In this document: in pieces, positions 1 through 12,007 of the stretch
Layout: every line of letters starts with the position of its first letter
How positions within the stretch are numbered: the stretch's first letter is position 1
Assembly (NCBI GenBank): GCA_012845835.1
Contig: JABAKD010000009.1
Coordinates: 7,405,413 to 7,469,412 of the forward strand
Source of the DNA: Undaria pinnatifida
Taxonomy: Eukaryota > Sar > Phaeophyceae > Laminariales > Alariaceae
Reading direction: 5' to 3'
Length of the DNA stretch: 64,000 bases
Translations under genes and position numbers: made by a program
The notes under the pieces: generated by a model
Databases searched by the model: none
What the model saw: the letters and a program-made list of their open reading frames with translations, nothing else
Told to the model about the DNA's origin: nothing

Positions 1-113
1 CACGCGCGATCAAATTATGACACGCAGTTTGCAAAGCTGAGTTTTGATCGAAAAAAATAATTTTGGCCGATCTCACAGCTGAAGCGTATTTTTCATTTTT
101 TCTAATGTGAGCT
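1..113 (+). repeat. Repeat B, fragment
   Basis: Matches the end of the copy at 12008-12265: CGCGCGATC, then TTTGCAAAG, GAGTTT and CTCACAGCTG in the same order, followed by an AT-rich tail. The window edge cuts it. Confidence 0.6.
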
Positions 114-196
114 GCCCATGTGGTATTGGTTGAGTGCTCCAAAATGCGCACGCACCTCACCCCAATAGCCCGGTTTCGGCATCCTGTGGTTGACAG

Positions 197-428
197 GTAC
201 CGACAGCTCTGCTCCTGGAGAAGCCCCTGGTGATGGCATCGTCTCTTCTGAAAGCCTACCCCTGCCTCTGGAACTCCCGTGTCCACAGCATGGTGAGTCA
301 CGATGACGCATGAGACGGCAATGGTATGTATACATTGCACGTACTGTATGTTTCCTCATCTCGGTTCTTCTCAGGAGCTCTATGCCTCGCCCAGAAAACC
401 TGACTTTTTGAAGGAAAAAAAAAAATGA
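197..428 (+). CDS. Possible two-exon 3' end of an unidentified gene
   Basis: Two exon-like blocks with good splice signals. The first, 197-292, has acceptor GACAG and donor GTGAGT at 293. The second, 375-428, follows a pyrimidine-rich TTCTTCTCAG and reaches TGA 426-428. In the phase that joins them the product reads VPTALLLEKPLVMASSLLKA then YPCLWNSRVHSM, then ELYASPRKPDFLKEKKK. The intron would be 82 bp. A second frame of the first exon is also open, giving a Pro/Ser-rich peptide. No family recognised; upstream exons would lie outside the window. Confidence 0.3.
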
Positions 429-1100
429 AAGGCATTAACCCAAACCCGTTTCGGACCCAAAAAAGCGCCATTAAAAATAAAAAGGTAAGCAAGACGTGGG
501 GCAGCGTGCGGCCTGGCCTTGTTCACCCGATAGAGTGGGCGCGCAGCAGCGTGGGTGGTATATTGCTGCGCGCACGTCGTAAAAAGCTCATATCCGTTTG
601 TAATTTGGAGCGTGAGCTAGCCAACCCCTACGCCAGCAAAACAGCAAAACCCGCTTTGTTTCGCGGGAACGGCGCTGTAATCGTCTATTTATTTCGTCGA
701 TTTTTTTTCCCTCGAAAAGGCGTTTTCCCTCGAGAAGGCGTTTTCCCTCGAGAAGGCGTTAAGAATGTCATGTTAAGAACGTCATGGCCCGAGTTAAGAC
801 AACGCTACGGTAGATGCTACGGCGGGGGTTCGTGCCGAAGTGTTTCCGAGGGCGTCCTCGCTTGGGGGAGCTTACCTCTACACCTAGCAACCCTGACCAA
901 AAAGGCACAAAAAAAAGTTGCGACGTAAATCTGAAAGTGCTGCCTGATGAATAGTTTCTATAGCCTTTGAGGTGTGAGACGCCAAACACGCGTTGCAAGA
1001 TTAGTGGTGGCTTTCCGACGATTTTGTGTTGAGGAGACCCGCAATTCGAAGAAACAAAAGTCGAAAAGCCGAAAAGTGGTGCCTCTATCGTAGATGCGGT
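429..1100. other. Intergenic; short tandem motif, no gene seen
   Basis: Contains three copies of a 21-bp TTTTCCCTCGA-type motif at about 708-762. From about 960 it shares a stretch (ending in CCTCTATCGTAG) with 2390-2460 and 9960-10060. The open frame over it has no recognisable content. Confidence 0.4.
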
Positions 1101-1108
1101 CGTGTAGA

Positions 1109-1440
1109 ACCAAGCCTGGTCGCCCCGGTGGCGTATCATTGAGGTTGTCCTCGAGCCTGGTATAGGTCTGTTTCGTGAGTTCGAGTCCCCCCGAGTGCAT
1201 ACTCGCATAAATTCGTAGATGAGTTTTTCTTTGTGCACAAATTTGACTTGGCGGAAAGCGCGAGAGAGCGTGAGTTAGCAGAATTCGATGAAAAAAATCA
1301 ACGAGCAGTGGAATTGCTGAACCCTACGTATGAGCGATAAAAATTGAAGGCAAGAACCGGGGGGGAGAAGGGACGACACCTATTGACCACGGCTTGTCCA
1401 AAAGCTGGAAAGTAGAAGTGTGAAAAATAAAAGAAAATAA
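1109..1440 (+). mobile_element. tRNA-headed SINE-like element, copy 1
   Basis: The head resembles a tRNA gene with Pol III box A (TGGCGTATCA) and box B (GAGTTCGAGTCC). It is followed by a body shared with copies at 24883 and 25447 (GAAAGCGCGAGAG, ACCACGGCTTGTCC, AAAGTGTGAAAA) and an A-rich tail. tRNA head plus A-rich 3' end is the structure of a SINE moved by LINE machinery. Confidence 0.65.
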
Positions 1441-1519
1441 AATAAAATGAAATGAAATGACGAAAAAACAATGTAAAACACATGTGTACGTTATGGTGTA
1501 GAGCTCGGTTGAGGAGCCC

Positions 1520-2200
1520 CGCCAATGATTGTACGATAGCCCCCCCCAAAAACCAGGGATTTTCTTTAATGAACGTTTCGTAGCTGCTCGACTCGAGGAA
1601 GGATACTATTGACAAATAAACATGCATATAATTTTCTTGTGTGCAAAGAAAGGTCTATCGAACGATGACGTCGGGGTGTCGAGCGACACCGTGTTTCAGG
1701 GGATACGGCCGGGAGCTGGTTTCGAAACCGGCGATTTCGTTGAAGAAAATTTGGGGGGGGGGGGCTACCGTAGAACGGCTTCAATCACGAAACGATGTGG
1801 CCAAAACGTGCTACCTTTGTCCAAGCACGGGGTGTTGTAGACAAAGGGGTCATCCCTCTACAGTGCGGTAGGGGGTAGCACTTTCTGGGTTGAATGTTTT
1901 TCTGACCTTGTTACAGGTTGAGCTTCTCAAAAGGTGGAGCTATCTGTCAGCACGATAATTTTACGGGTATGCCAGCTGTTATCCTTGTTTTAGTACTACC
2001 GCACAGAAAGGTTGGTCGGGTTGCGCGAACGAATGTCCACGCATACTACCGGACGCGTGCTACGATGATACAGGTGCTGCACCACTTTTTTTTTCTAATA
2101 CTGCCCTCACTTCCCTCACTTTAGGAGGTCAAGAGACATGTCCTTCTGAACCCAAAAACTGACTTGATCCCGGATGAAAAAATTGACCTACTTTATCGCG
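1520..2200 (+). repeat. Dispersed repeat D, copy 1
   Basis: Shares ordered blocks with 8520-9150: CGATAGCCCCCCCCAAAAACC, CGATGACGTCGGGGTG, GGGAGCTGGTTT, ACCGGCGA, CGTGCTACGATGATA and TTGATCCCGGATGAA. A third copy lies inverted at 9655-9935. No coding capacity recognised; ORFs over it are fortuitous. Confidence 0.6.
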
Positions 2201-3572
2201 GATGAAAAATCCCCATGGCGCCTATGACGGAGGGCGATAGTAAATAGGACCAAATTTTGTTAGTAAAAATAGATGAATATATAGGTTTTTGTGTCCACCG
2301 TAGGTCCTATTTACTAGGGTCCCCCGTAATAGGTATGCGACGAGAAGCATGCGAAAAAGAATGGCCTATTTTTACGACGATTTTGCCCAGGTTGAGGAGG
2401 CCCGTCATTCAGAACATAATTTCGCCAAAAAAAGGTATACCTCTATCGTAGCACGCGTCTATACCATCAATAGTATAGAGCTACCCTTGCGTAGAATTGT
2501 TCATCGGGTTGCGCGAGCGAATACCTCCAACAGTCACGTTTCGGTTGGGATACTGAGCTCCTCGAGTTACAGGAACGTTTTGCTGCACTACACACCTAGC
2601 GCGGGATGACTCGAAGGCCTATTAATAGTATGGCCCCCGTGCACATGCAGCAAGCTTTCCCAAGATTGGCTTAACGGCGTTGCGGTCATCGCGAAGATCT
2701 GTGCCCGCGGCAGACAGTCCCTGGTATCCCGTGCTGTACAGTTGTACAGGCCTCCCAGACCTCCGAGCAAGCAATGAGCCGACAAGAAGATCCGGCGTAC
2801 TTTTGGAGAGACGCTTGAGTTATTTGAACTAAGAAATCGTCCTCAGCGGCGAGCTCCACTCTATATCCTATATAATGACCTATTCTGAACGTTGCCCACC
2901 AAGGTTGGTGTCAAAACAGCATTTCAAGCTTTGCAAAGTTTTAGGTGTTGTTGGTGGGCCCATAGCTTGCCAAAGTGGCGGAGAGCTCAAGAGTATGCGG
3001 GAAAAGCAATTAACGGCTGAGGCTGGGCTCCGCCGCCGAGCGAGAAAGGTCATGCAGTAAATTCCGGCCGCAAATATAGGGGGGGGGTGAGGGTAGAAAA
3101 TGCGGCGCACGACAGAAAAAAGCCTCCTTTAAGCCGTCACAGGGGGCGGGGCAGTGGCTTGCACGGTGTGGGAGAGACAAGAGCCTGCTAAAACACCGAA
3201 GGCAGCCATTGTATTCGCTCCATTTCCTGTCCACTGTGTGTTCACGTGCTCCGTGTCATGCCTCGGGGGGGCGTCGTCGCACCACGTAGCGCTGCCAGTG
3301 AACTGTTCGTAGAATGCGGTCATCTTGTTGCGTCGTGAAGCCTCGTCCCCTGCAGCATCGTCTCGTTGACACTGCTTTGGACATGATTTGAACCCCGCCA
3401 GTATGCCGCGGACGTGATATTGGTCCCCTCGTATGCTATGAAGGTGCGCGTTTAACCCCCCCCATATGCTGTGAATGATGGGCGTGTTTCTTTCTGCCCC
3501 CCCCCCGCACCGTATTGCTGTCCACGTGTGTTTCATCTTTCACGCCCCCCCCCTGGTGCCCCTCGTGCGCAG
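2201..3572. other. No gene identified
   Basis: A + frame is open at about 2612-2777 (LNGVAVIAKICARGRQSLVS near its end) but lacks family signal and start or splice support. Otherwise low-complexity C and G runs. Confidence 0.3.
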
Positions 3573-3641
3573 GTGGCGAACGATGACTTGTGTCTTAACC
3601 TGCAGGCCGCGTATGACCTGACGCCGTCGGAGTACGACGAG
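3573..3641 (+). CDS. Probable internal exon of unidentified gene
   Basis: A 69-nt block with acceptor GTGCGCAG and donor GTGAGT at 3642, phase 0 at both ends, encoding VANDDLCLNLQAAYDLTPSE and YDE. It joins in phase to the block at 4988. Composition is coding-like (no rare-residue runs, mixed acidic helix). I do not recognise the family. Confidence 0.4.
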
Positions 3642-3692
3642 GTGAGTGCGAGGTAGACAATAATGTGGAGTGCAGACGCGTGCCACACTAGG

Positions 3693-4200
3693 GGTACAGC
3701 GGGGGTCCCCGATAAGGTGGTCTGAATAAGGCGGTCTGAATAAGGCGGTGTCCCGATATAAGGCGGTCAAAATCGCTCAAGGCGGTCAAAATCGCTTGTA
3801 CAGTGGGGGTTCCCCAATAAGGCGGTCTGAGTAAGGTGGTCTGAATAAGGCGGTTTTCCGATATAAGGCGGTCAAAATCGCTTATACAGTGGGGGTCCCC
3901 CGAAAAGGTGGTCTGAATAAGGCGGTGTCCCGATATAAGGCGATCAAAATCGCTTAAGGCTGTCAAAATCGCTTGTACAGTGGGGGGTCCCCCGATAAGG
4001 TGGTCTGAATAAGGCGGTGTTCCGATATAAGGCGGTCAAAATCGCTTATACAGTGGGGGATCCCCCGATAAGGTGGTCTGAATAAGGTGGTGTTCCGATA
4101 TAAGGCGGGTCAAAATCGCTTGTACAGTGGGGGTCCCCCAATAAGACGGCCTGAAGTAAGGCGGTATCTTCCGATATAAGGCGGTCAAAATCCCTTGCCG
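3693..4200. repeat. Minisatellite of AAGGCGGT-rich units
   Basis: About five degenerate units of roughly 100 bp, each built from CAGTGGGGGTCCCCC, GATAAGGTGGTCTGAATAAG, CCGATATAAGGCGGTC and AAAATCGCTT. A related inverted fragment is at about 24140-24208. The minus-strand ORFs over it (repeated DRLISGHRLIQT) are by-products. Confidence 0.8.
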
Positions 4201-4817
4201 CGACTGAGGAATTGCACTCATAACCTGGAAGGAATAAGGCAGTTTTCCCCCGTAATGAGGCGGTCACGTTGCTCTCGCACACCCCCACCTCCTCCTCGCT
4301 GGGGGGGGGGGAGGCTACTCCTGCGTACCACGTTCTGGCCTGAACTTTTCTCACCGACAGGGCTCCTCAACCAACATGTCCTATACCCAACCAAACATCA
4401 TTGAAAGTTCATACACGTTGCATTTTTTTCCTTTTTTTTGCCACCCAGGCCATGGGATCGTTCAAACGGTTGTACCCCCGTCAAATTTTTTTCTCAAAAA
4501 TCTACTTTCATGGGTCAGGGATAAGGGCTTTTTGTTCCTGGCGTGAGGAGGAGGTTTGTGGTGCTCTCAAACGCGCTTTAGGTGCACCCCCTAAAGCAGC
4601 GTGCGTCCGTCCGCACTTTTTGTGGTGGCCGTGTCGCTAACGTCTAGACGGGAATGTCTTGTGACCGCCCGAAGGGTGGAGGGAGTGCTCACCTGCCGTT
4701 GCACGCGCGGATCGAGCATCACGCGATCGTCTAAGAACGTTACGTTTTTGTTGCCGCAAGAGGGTGTGTTTACTTTTAGAAGCTCTACCAGTTGAGGTAC
4801 TAGTAGTCGCGTGACTC

Positions 4818-4860
4818 TTCAAGTAGCTCAACGGGTAGAGCTTGTGACTATTAAGAAAAG
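4818..4860 (+). other. tRNA-like fragment, organellar tRNA-Lys-like
   Basis: TAGCTCAACGGGTAGAGC forms a D-arm and is followed by a GACTATTAA anticodon-loop-like segment. The T-arm is not convincing, so this is at most a fragment. Confidence 0.25.
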
Positions 4861-4987
4861 AGTGTGATTCTGGTGGAGGGAGGGGCGGAGGAGGGTGGGA
4901 GGGCATTGCCGAGCACCCCCCCCCCCCTCCTTATACTGTGTATACATTCTGTGAAGTATCTAAGTAGTTAATTGCTGGCTCCTGCAG

Positions 4988-5232
4988 ACTAACCGTGACG
5001 CTGCCCGTATTGCCTTGTGACGGAACGATAGATGGAGTTGGAGGCGCGAGACTGCAAGCTGGCCATGTGGAAACAGACTCGCGAGACAGTCGCCGAGCTG
5101 GTGCTGAAGGGCAGGGTCAGCAGCTATTATTAGCTCCCGGCGAGGACGGAGGTACGCAATTACGTCATGCTGAAGATGCTTAGCTTTTTGAGCGAAGACG
5201 ACGAAACGCACACCACGGACAACCCTCACTAG
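4988..5232 (+). pseudogene. Broken terminal exon of the same unidentified gene
   Basis: After the acceptor CTCCTGCAG the reading starts TNRDAARIAL, then meets TGA. A shift to another frame continues MELEARDCKLAMWKQTRETV, AELVLKGRVSSYY, then TAG, then LPARTEVRNYVMLKMLSFLS, EDDETHTTDNPH and TAG at 5230-5232. Two in-frame TAG codons and one frameshift interrupt an otherwise coherent charged helical sequence. Both internal TAGs could be C-to-T changes of CAG. Either this is a decayed gene copy or the sequence contains errors. Antisense frames are also open here, but the charged pattern favours the + strand. Family not recognised. Confidence 0.4.
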
Positions 5233-5460
5233 AGACGGCGTGGAGAAACGCCTCGACACGAAATCCTCCCTCGCCCCCGCGATGTCCGAGGCTAAGGGGA
5301 AGCCTCTACCAGGGGCGAAACGTGGGGCCCCGAACTGCCTCTTTATGTGCAGAAAAATTGATAACTGAGCAACCACAGTCCGTGATACGGTGTGCTTGGG
5401 TGTGTAGCATGGTGGTGGTGCTACTGTAGCATGGTGGTGGTGCTACTGTGCCAATATTGC

Positions 5461-6500
5461 GGTGACGTATGAAAAGTCAGAGCAGCGTGGTTCTGTGTCG
5501 TATAGCGGTGGTAGTGTTTGGCTCCTGCCCTTGAGCCATAAGTTAACGCAGAGAGAACAAAGACTTCAACAAAGCATTGGATAGTTGTTTTTTTTTTATC
5601 GGGGTCTGCGTATCCAGGCCATGTACAGGCTTAGGCCGCGCGCTTGTGCGGTGGTGACGGTACAATTTTTGTATCGTATAGCGGTGGTGTTTGGCTCCTG
5701 CCTTGTTGCCGTACCTGGCACGTGTTAGGGGCCAGCCCTTGTATGCCGTAAGTTAAAACAGAGCGTGCTTAAGATGGGGGGTAGCTTTTTATGGCCCAAA
5801 ACGCTTGCGACTACTACTAGTGCCGAGGCTTTTTGCGGGTGACTGGCATTATTGGGATTTTTGAAATGATGGGAGCTAACCCTAACCCACACCAAATACC
5901 GGTCGAAATGCCGTCATAATGACGTCACGGGGGTGAAATGGTTGAAAAAATCAATGATGTGTATCATCGCTTTTTTCTCAACGGAACTACTTCTCAACAT
6001 CGTTGACATGCCGTGTTGTGGTGCTCAATTAACAGGAGTATATGTATTCCTTGTATATGTAGGGCATGAGGATTTGACTAATCGGGGTTGTATTTTTCGT
6101 TTCTCGGTTGAAAAAAGAAGAACACCTTTTTTGGTTAAAGGTCTATGGAGGTCCTCGGCGAAGGGAGCTTGAAGAAGAAAAAAAAGAGTTCGTGAGTGCG
6201 CCTATACCGTAGTATTAGTGGCATGCGTCAACGAAGACGCCAACCGCCGTGGATGGAAAAATTAGATCGGGGTTGCGCATCCAGGCTATAGGCTCAGGAT
6301 TCGCGCACCTTGGCAGTGGTGGCAGCACGGCTCTGTGCCATCTAGCGGTGTGTGTGGTGTTTTGGCTCCTGCCTCTTGTACCATAAGCTAAAAACAGAGC
6401 AACCGGACGCCGCGGGTGGAATCGATTTTTGTATCGGGGTTTTGCGCATCCAGGGCACAGGTTCAAGATGGGCACCCTTTCCGGTTGTACAGCACAACGA
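5461..6500 (+). repeat. Dispersed repeat E, at least three partial copies
   Basis: Copies at about 5485-5550, 5600-5770 and 6262-6420, with a fragment at 6435-6480. They share GCGCATCCAGGC, CTGTGTCGTATAGCGGTGG, TTTGGCTCCTGCC and CCATAAGTTAA. They are dispersed with intervening unique DNA. A minus ORF (6754-6215) crosses two copies and has no recognisable domain. Confidence 0.55.
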
Positions 6501-8515
6501 ACGGCCATCCGATAAGAAACCGAGAGATGTCGGTTTTTGGGGCTAGATTTCTTACCTTGCAAAAAAGGGTGTGTCCTACACAAAACTTCGGTGTGACGAC
6601 TGGTGTCGAGCATCTTATTTTGTCGTGATGTTAGCGATACGTTTTTTGTCGGGGGGCTCCTATGTTGTGAGAGGGCCGCCAGTGCGGCTCTTGTTTGTGA
6701 GAGAGAGAGAGAGGGGGCCGGTGGTGTGTAGCTCTTTCTGACCGGTGGTGTCACCTCTTTCTTTTGAGAGGGCCTAGTCTATAGTGTAGCTCTCTCTCAT
6801 GAAGGGTCCGGTAGTGCAGCTCTTTCTCATGAAGGGGACGGTAGTGCAGCAACACGTTTCTGCGCCGCATATGGCGGTGGCGTTTGCTCCAACTTTGTAT
6901 CCTGGGGTCTGGGTTGGGGTTATATATCATACCTAAAACCTTCAAGTTTGGTGTACGCTTTCCGGCCGCGGCGTGCCCCGCTGTACCCAACAGTCTAATA
7001 GTGCGTATGTTCTTGGCGTTGCACTATAAATAGTCCAATAATGGGTGTGTCCTTGGCGTTGCACTGATATTTCCACCCGTCTACATCCAGCACAAGCAGT
7101 GTCCGTGCCAATGCCTTCTAGAGAGACGAGCTCTGTGCACCCTATAGCCCAATAGTAAAGTATGTGTACACTCCGCAGCATATTATGTACATGCATTTTT
7201 CTTTTTGATGAGGTGCCGATGTGCGATACGCACTCGTTGTGACGAATCAGTGTGCGGCACGCACTCCGCGGGTGATTGGGCGGTATTTGCCTTCGATGAC
7301 GAATTTTAACCTAGCTAGGTGTTAAGTTAGACCCCATTAGAACTGTACCTACGATGTTGAGGATAAAACGACTTGGAAATAGTGTGGGATACGTTTTCCA
7401 GCAGTGCAGTAAAAGGGTTAACGGGAGGGGGGGGGGGGTATTGGTAAGGAGTTCTTCCCAGAGGAGGCGTGTTTGCTTTTCTTGTTGCGGGTCGTAAAAA
7501 TAGCTCTATTTTGTGTTGCGGGTACGCGTTGTGATGCTCTAGCTTCGACAGCTCGCCCCGCCCTCGCCTATTTATGAACCCGTCGCGCGAGAGCTCGATA
7601 TCTATGCAAAAATATGGAAGAGCTCGGTTTGAAGCGGGTGCGATTATTCTTCGTTCCAGACAGAAGGCCTTATTATCGGCCGTTCGGCCCTTGGGTTTTG
7701 TTAGTGGAGATTTATGTTATTTTTATTTGTCGGTTGACACCACGTAGTTGCCGCGAGGGCATTGATTAGCTGGTGCACTGGTGCGACATTCGAGTCGGAA
7801 TTCTTGTGCTAGCACACAACAGGCGCTGGAAGGCGTGCTTTTTTTTTTGCGCAACACGCGTTTCGCGCCGCGCTACGTTTTTTCCCCCGCGCGCGCGAAA
7901 AAAAGATGTCGCGCTTTTTTGCCTTTTTCGCCGGAACCGAGAACAGAGGTGTTGAGGTACTGTTGCCCAGGTAATCGCCGTAGTAAGCGAATTAAAAACG
8001 CTATTCGTGGGCGTCTAAAGCCACTTTGTCAAAGTTTTTCGGGGGAATATCCACGCATGTATCGCGAGCAATAGCCTCCGGCGGTCCCTACGCGGGGGGG
8101 CGGCCCCCGCAGCCCCTCCCCAGACCCTGGAGTAAGGCTCTTGGGGAGCTTCAACAGGGCAAAAAATGTAACGAAGTGAATTGTTGGCGGTTGCGGCATC
8201 GAGACCACACGAAGGCGTAGCGGGATCATCTTGGCGTCTTTTATTAGTGGGCGGGTCAGTTCACGTTCTGAGCTACCCAGGTATGATGCAGTCCAACGAG
8301 TTGTTGTGCTCTAAACGCGGGCAGCATGGGATGCTACTCAATCATTCTGCTGGGCCCTGAAAAAAACTGTGATGATATATGATAGGTGGTTGTTGATACG
8401 ATAAGACCGCACATATTTATGTGTCTCATGTATACCACACCTCGTTGGTGTTGATGGCGTTTATGGAGTCCCAAAAGGTTAAGCGTTAGGGAGACACCCC
8501 CACGCACAAGGAGGG
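6501..8515. other. No gene identified; short GA-rich repeats
   Basis: Holds a (GA)n run at 6699-6712 and about two 33-bp repeats at 6780-6850 (CTCTTTCTCATGAAG). Repeat F (see 13488) is at 7069-7145. The rest is unique sequence without a convincing ORF. Confidence 0.3.
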
Positions 8516-8519
8516 GGTT

Positions 8520-9150
8520 GGTTCTACGACAGCCCCCCCCAAAAACCAGCGGTTTTTTTTTACGAGCACGTTTCATGACTGCTCGGCACGAGGAACGATG
8601 CTACGGAAACACTATCTCCATAACATGTATGTTTTCTCGTTGGCAAAGGACTACTTCTACTACTACTTACTATCGAACGATGACGTCGGGGTGGCAAGGG
8701 GCACCGTATCGCAGGAGATACGGTGGGGAGCTGGTTTGAATACCGGCGACTTCGTGAAGGAAAAGTTGGGGTGTGCTTTTACCGTAGAACGAGTCAGGGG
8801 TGCAGCAGATTGTTTAAAGAATTTTTTGAGCTCCTAACGCGAGGATCTCAATCAATATCTCACCCAAAACATGGGGCGTTGAAGACATTCTTCGTTCGCG
8901 CAGACCCGCACCAACACCTCAGAATGCTCTGCGTTGTTACAGTAGTCCTGCGCACGAATATGCTTAACAGCACTGGTAGCAATATCCGAGAAATAACCGG
9001 TAGAGTTCCTCTGTTGAGACGCGTGCTACGATGATAGAGGAGCACCGCATTTTTTTTTCTGAGGTTCTCTCCTTAGTTCGGGAAAAAGCCTAGAAAGACC
9101 TTTCGCAACCCAACCACCGGTTTGATCCCGGATGAAGAATAAAACTGATA
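8520..9150 (+). repeat. Dispersed repeat D, copy 2
   Basis: Colinear with 1520-2200 over the blocks CTACGACAGCCCCCCCC, CGATGACGTCGGGGTG, GGGGAGCTGGTTTGAA, ACGCGTGCTACGATGATA and TTTGATCCCGGATGAA. Divergence between copies is clear, so neither is recent. Confidence 0.6.
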
Positions 9151-9654
9151 TTTACTACCAGTAGATTTTTTTTCAAGGACGTCAGCCTTGAGTTCGACGA
9201 ATTTCGGGTCAATACTCATATTTGCAAGGTGCGTTGTTGGTACTCTTGTAATATACTACGTGGGTGAGTTTTTCCTTCATTCACATGGGAGGGGATATTA
9301 TTTACGGAGATCCATTATTGTTGGGGACAGGATTACGTCACACACGAAAAAGGAAACCACCCCCCGCCATCTTTCAGGCGAACTGTCCTACGCTACGACT
9401 GTTTGTTGTGTTCGGTTCGGTTGGGCCTCTGTACACCTGGTGGGAAGACCCGACCAACAACAACAACAACAACAAAAAATGCGAGCAAGCGCTATTAAAA
9501 ACAATAAGAAAGGCGGGCGCTTTTCTGCCCCCTTTTTTTCGTTTCATGCTTTCCATCCTACCAACAGTGGATCTCCGAAATGTATACAGCACCGGATGAA
9601 GAATCTCATGGCCTACGTAGTAGGTACACAATGAGAATCATGCGAAACAAAAAA

Positions 9655-9935
9655 AAAAAGTCGTTCTACGGCAGCCCCCCCCCAACATTTATTTACCGAA
9701 ATCGCCGGTTTTGAAAACCAGCTCGGGACCGGCCGTACCTCCCGAGAAAATACGATGTCCCTCGCCACCCCGACGTCACTGTTCTATATATAGTCCTTTC
9801 TTTGCAAACAAGAAATATAAGACATGGAGACTTTGACTTAATAACACCCTTTCCTCATGTCGACGAGCAGCCATGAAACGTTCGTTAAAGCAAACCGCTG
9901 ATTTTTTGGGGGGGCGGGCTATCGTAGAAGAATCA
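9655..9935 (-). repeat. Dispersed repeat D, inverted partial copy
   Basis: Reverse complement of the repeat D left part, including CACCCCGACGTCA and GAACGTTTCAT-type blocks, bounded by two C/G-run hairpin-like ends. With copy 2 it makes an inverted pair about 1 kb apart. Confidence 0.55.
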
Positions 9936-10581
9936 GTCAAAAATGGCCTATTTTTTTTCCGACGAAGATGATTGGGTTTGAGGAGCCCCGTGATTCAGAA
10001 AACAAAATAGCCAAAAAGAGGTATACCTCCACCACCGTAGCACGGGTCTTGAGGAGCTGACGGAACCGTCCGGAAACGTTTGGCCCGAAAGGTGCGACAC
10101 CCCCATCGCGGGACGATGGCTGTATGTGCTAATGATAGGGCTCGGGTCGGGTGGTGTGGCTTCAAGCACCGCGGCCCAAAGCCCCCGCAAATATTCCCTA
10201 CCGTATACGTGGTTACCTCGCCTCCTTCCTCAAAACGGGTTAAACTTAATGATGATGATTCGTTCCTCTCTGACACAACGCGTTTGATCGGATTCTGGCT
10301 CTTGGGTGCGGGGTTTGACTGAGACATTGTTAGGCGCGAATTCAGGCAACCAAGGGGTCGGCCAGCCGTCCATGGCAACATCGCGACGGTATTCTATCTC
10401 CCACCGTGACCTCGTGACCTCGATAGGCACCATACGGCCTCTGCCACAAGCCCCAGCCCCCCCCCCCCTGAAGAGGCGTATCCATCCATGGACAAGATAA
10501 GAGTAAACAGTAAATATCAAAGACTCCTACGACCAGGAGACGTGTCCAGCAAGGCAAGACGAACGCCCATTGTGAAAGAGA

Positions 10582-10617
10582 GTTTGTTGTTGCTGTTGTT
10601 GTTGTTGTTGTTGTTGC

Positions 10618-10662
<45 letters not shown>

Positions 10663-10735
10663 CGTTGTCGTTTTTGTCGTTGTTGTTGTTGCTGCTGCTG
10701 TTGTTGTCGTTGTTGTCGTTGTTGTTGTTCTCAAG
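10582..10735. repeat. (TTG)n trinucleotide array
   Basis: About 150 bp of GTT triplets with scattered GTC and GCT variants. Smaller arrays of the same type lie at 9457-9475 and 11442-11461. The Leu-rich and Thr-rich ORFs here are artefacts. Confidence 0.85.
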
Positions 10736-10739
10736 TTAA

Positions 10740-12005
10740 CATAATCGAGTCCGTGGTCACAGGACAGGTTCCAGTCACTCTGGAGTGGAAGAACACCCCA
10801 CCACTGGGGACAAACATAACAAATTAGGGCGAGCGATTGGCACTGCTACCGGTAAAAACTTGTAGTTTTTGGTGCCAGTCAAGGAAAATGAAGACAAAAG
10901 TTGTTGTTTTTAGTCAAGAAGAGGTGAAGGTAAGTAGTGTTTGATAGTGCTGTCTTCTGATGATACACTTGTAGTCTATTCGGTAAATGCACGAGCGAGA
11001 AACGTGGATTCCTCCGGGCGGTTATTGCGTGTTTATATATGAATCGAAAATAGATAGATGCTCTTCACTTCAACCTTCAAGAACCCCAACCAGCTACTTC
11101 CAACTCTCGTTTGTGACCTTTGTTTTGGGGAATGATCTTGGTTTGGTACGTACGTATCTGATATCATACGCATTTCACGCGAGAGCATGATCATTGAACA
11201 CACATATCTGGAAAATGACAGACGGATCGTTCCCAAGAAGACATGGGCGGACGCTAAAAAAACAAGTCAAGTCCCGACTCCCCACGAACGGGGTGGCGGG
11301 CGAGTGGGGGAAGTTTAGTGATATATAATGGTTGCTCCTTGAACCACAAAAAAGCAAAATGAGATAATAACGCACACGCGCTACTAGCGAAATCTTTAAT
11401 ACGTACGTACCTAATAGCAAACTACAGACAGGTGCTCTGCCCATGTTGTTGTTGTTGTTGTTCTCACATTAACTCGCATAATCAAGTCCGCCCATGAACA
11501 GGCATCGTTAGACATCTCCGGGACTGGTTCAACAACAACAACAGACTCTGAAGGTGCACCACACGCATACGAGCTATAGGTTGCTCCTCGAACAACAAAA
11601 AAACAAGCTGAGATAATATCATAGACTAGACTAGACTATACGTACTACTATTAATAGCTAAATCTTTAATACGTACGTACGTAATAATAGCAAACTACAG
11701 ACAGGTGCTCTGCCACTAAACAGGCATCGTTAGATATCTCCGGGACCTGTTCAACAACAACAACAGACTCTGAAGCTGCACCACATGCACACCACCAGCT
11801 GAATGCACCACACGCAGCAGCTTGCCTGCCGTGTACTGAGGTAGCTCACACGCTAGTATGGGGGCATCAAAACGCAAGAAAACGAGAAGGTTGTCAAAAA
11901 ATGAAGACGGCAGCGGGCGGCGAACAGACCGAATATGAGAGCCAGGGCGCGCACTCGCGTACCTAACTAAGAGCAACTGGTATTACGACTACAACATACT
12001 CGGAG
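10740..12005. other. No gene; internal 120-bp duplication
   Basis: The stretch at 11385-11560 (AAATCTTTAATACGTACGTA, CAAACTACAGACAGGTGCTC, GGCATCGTTAGA, TCAACAACAACAACAGACTC) recurs at 11660-11775. No coding evidence. Confidence 0.45.
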
Positions 12006-12007
12006 TA

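Noticed and set aside
3688..4221. Minus ORFs with DRLISGHRLIQT repeats
   Set aside because: They translate the AAGGCGGT minisatellite.
10342..10739. Leu-rich and Thr-rich ORFs of 83-130 codons
   Set aside because: Both strands are open because the DNA is a TTG triplet array; no start, domain or splice support.
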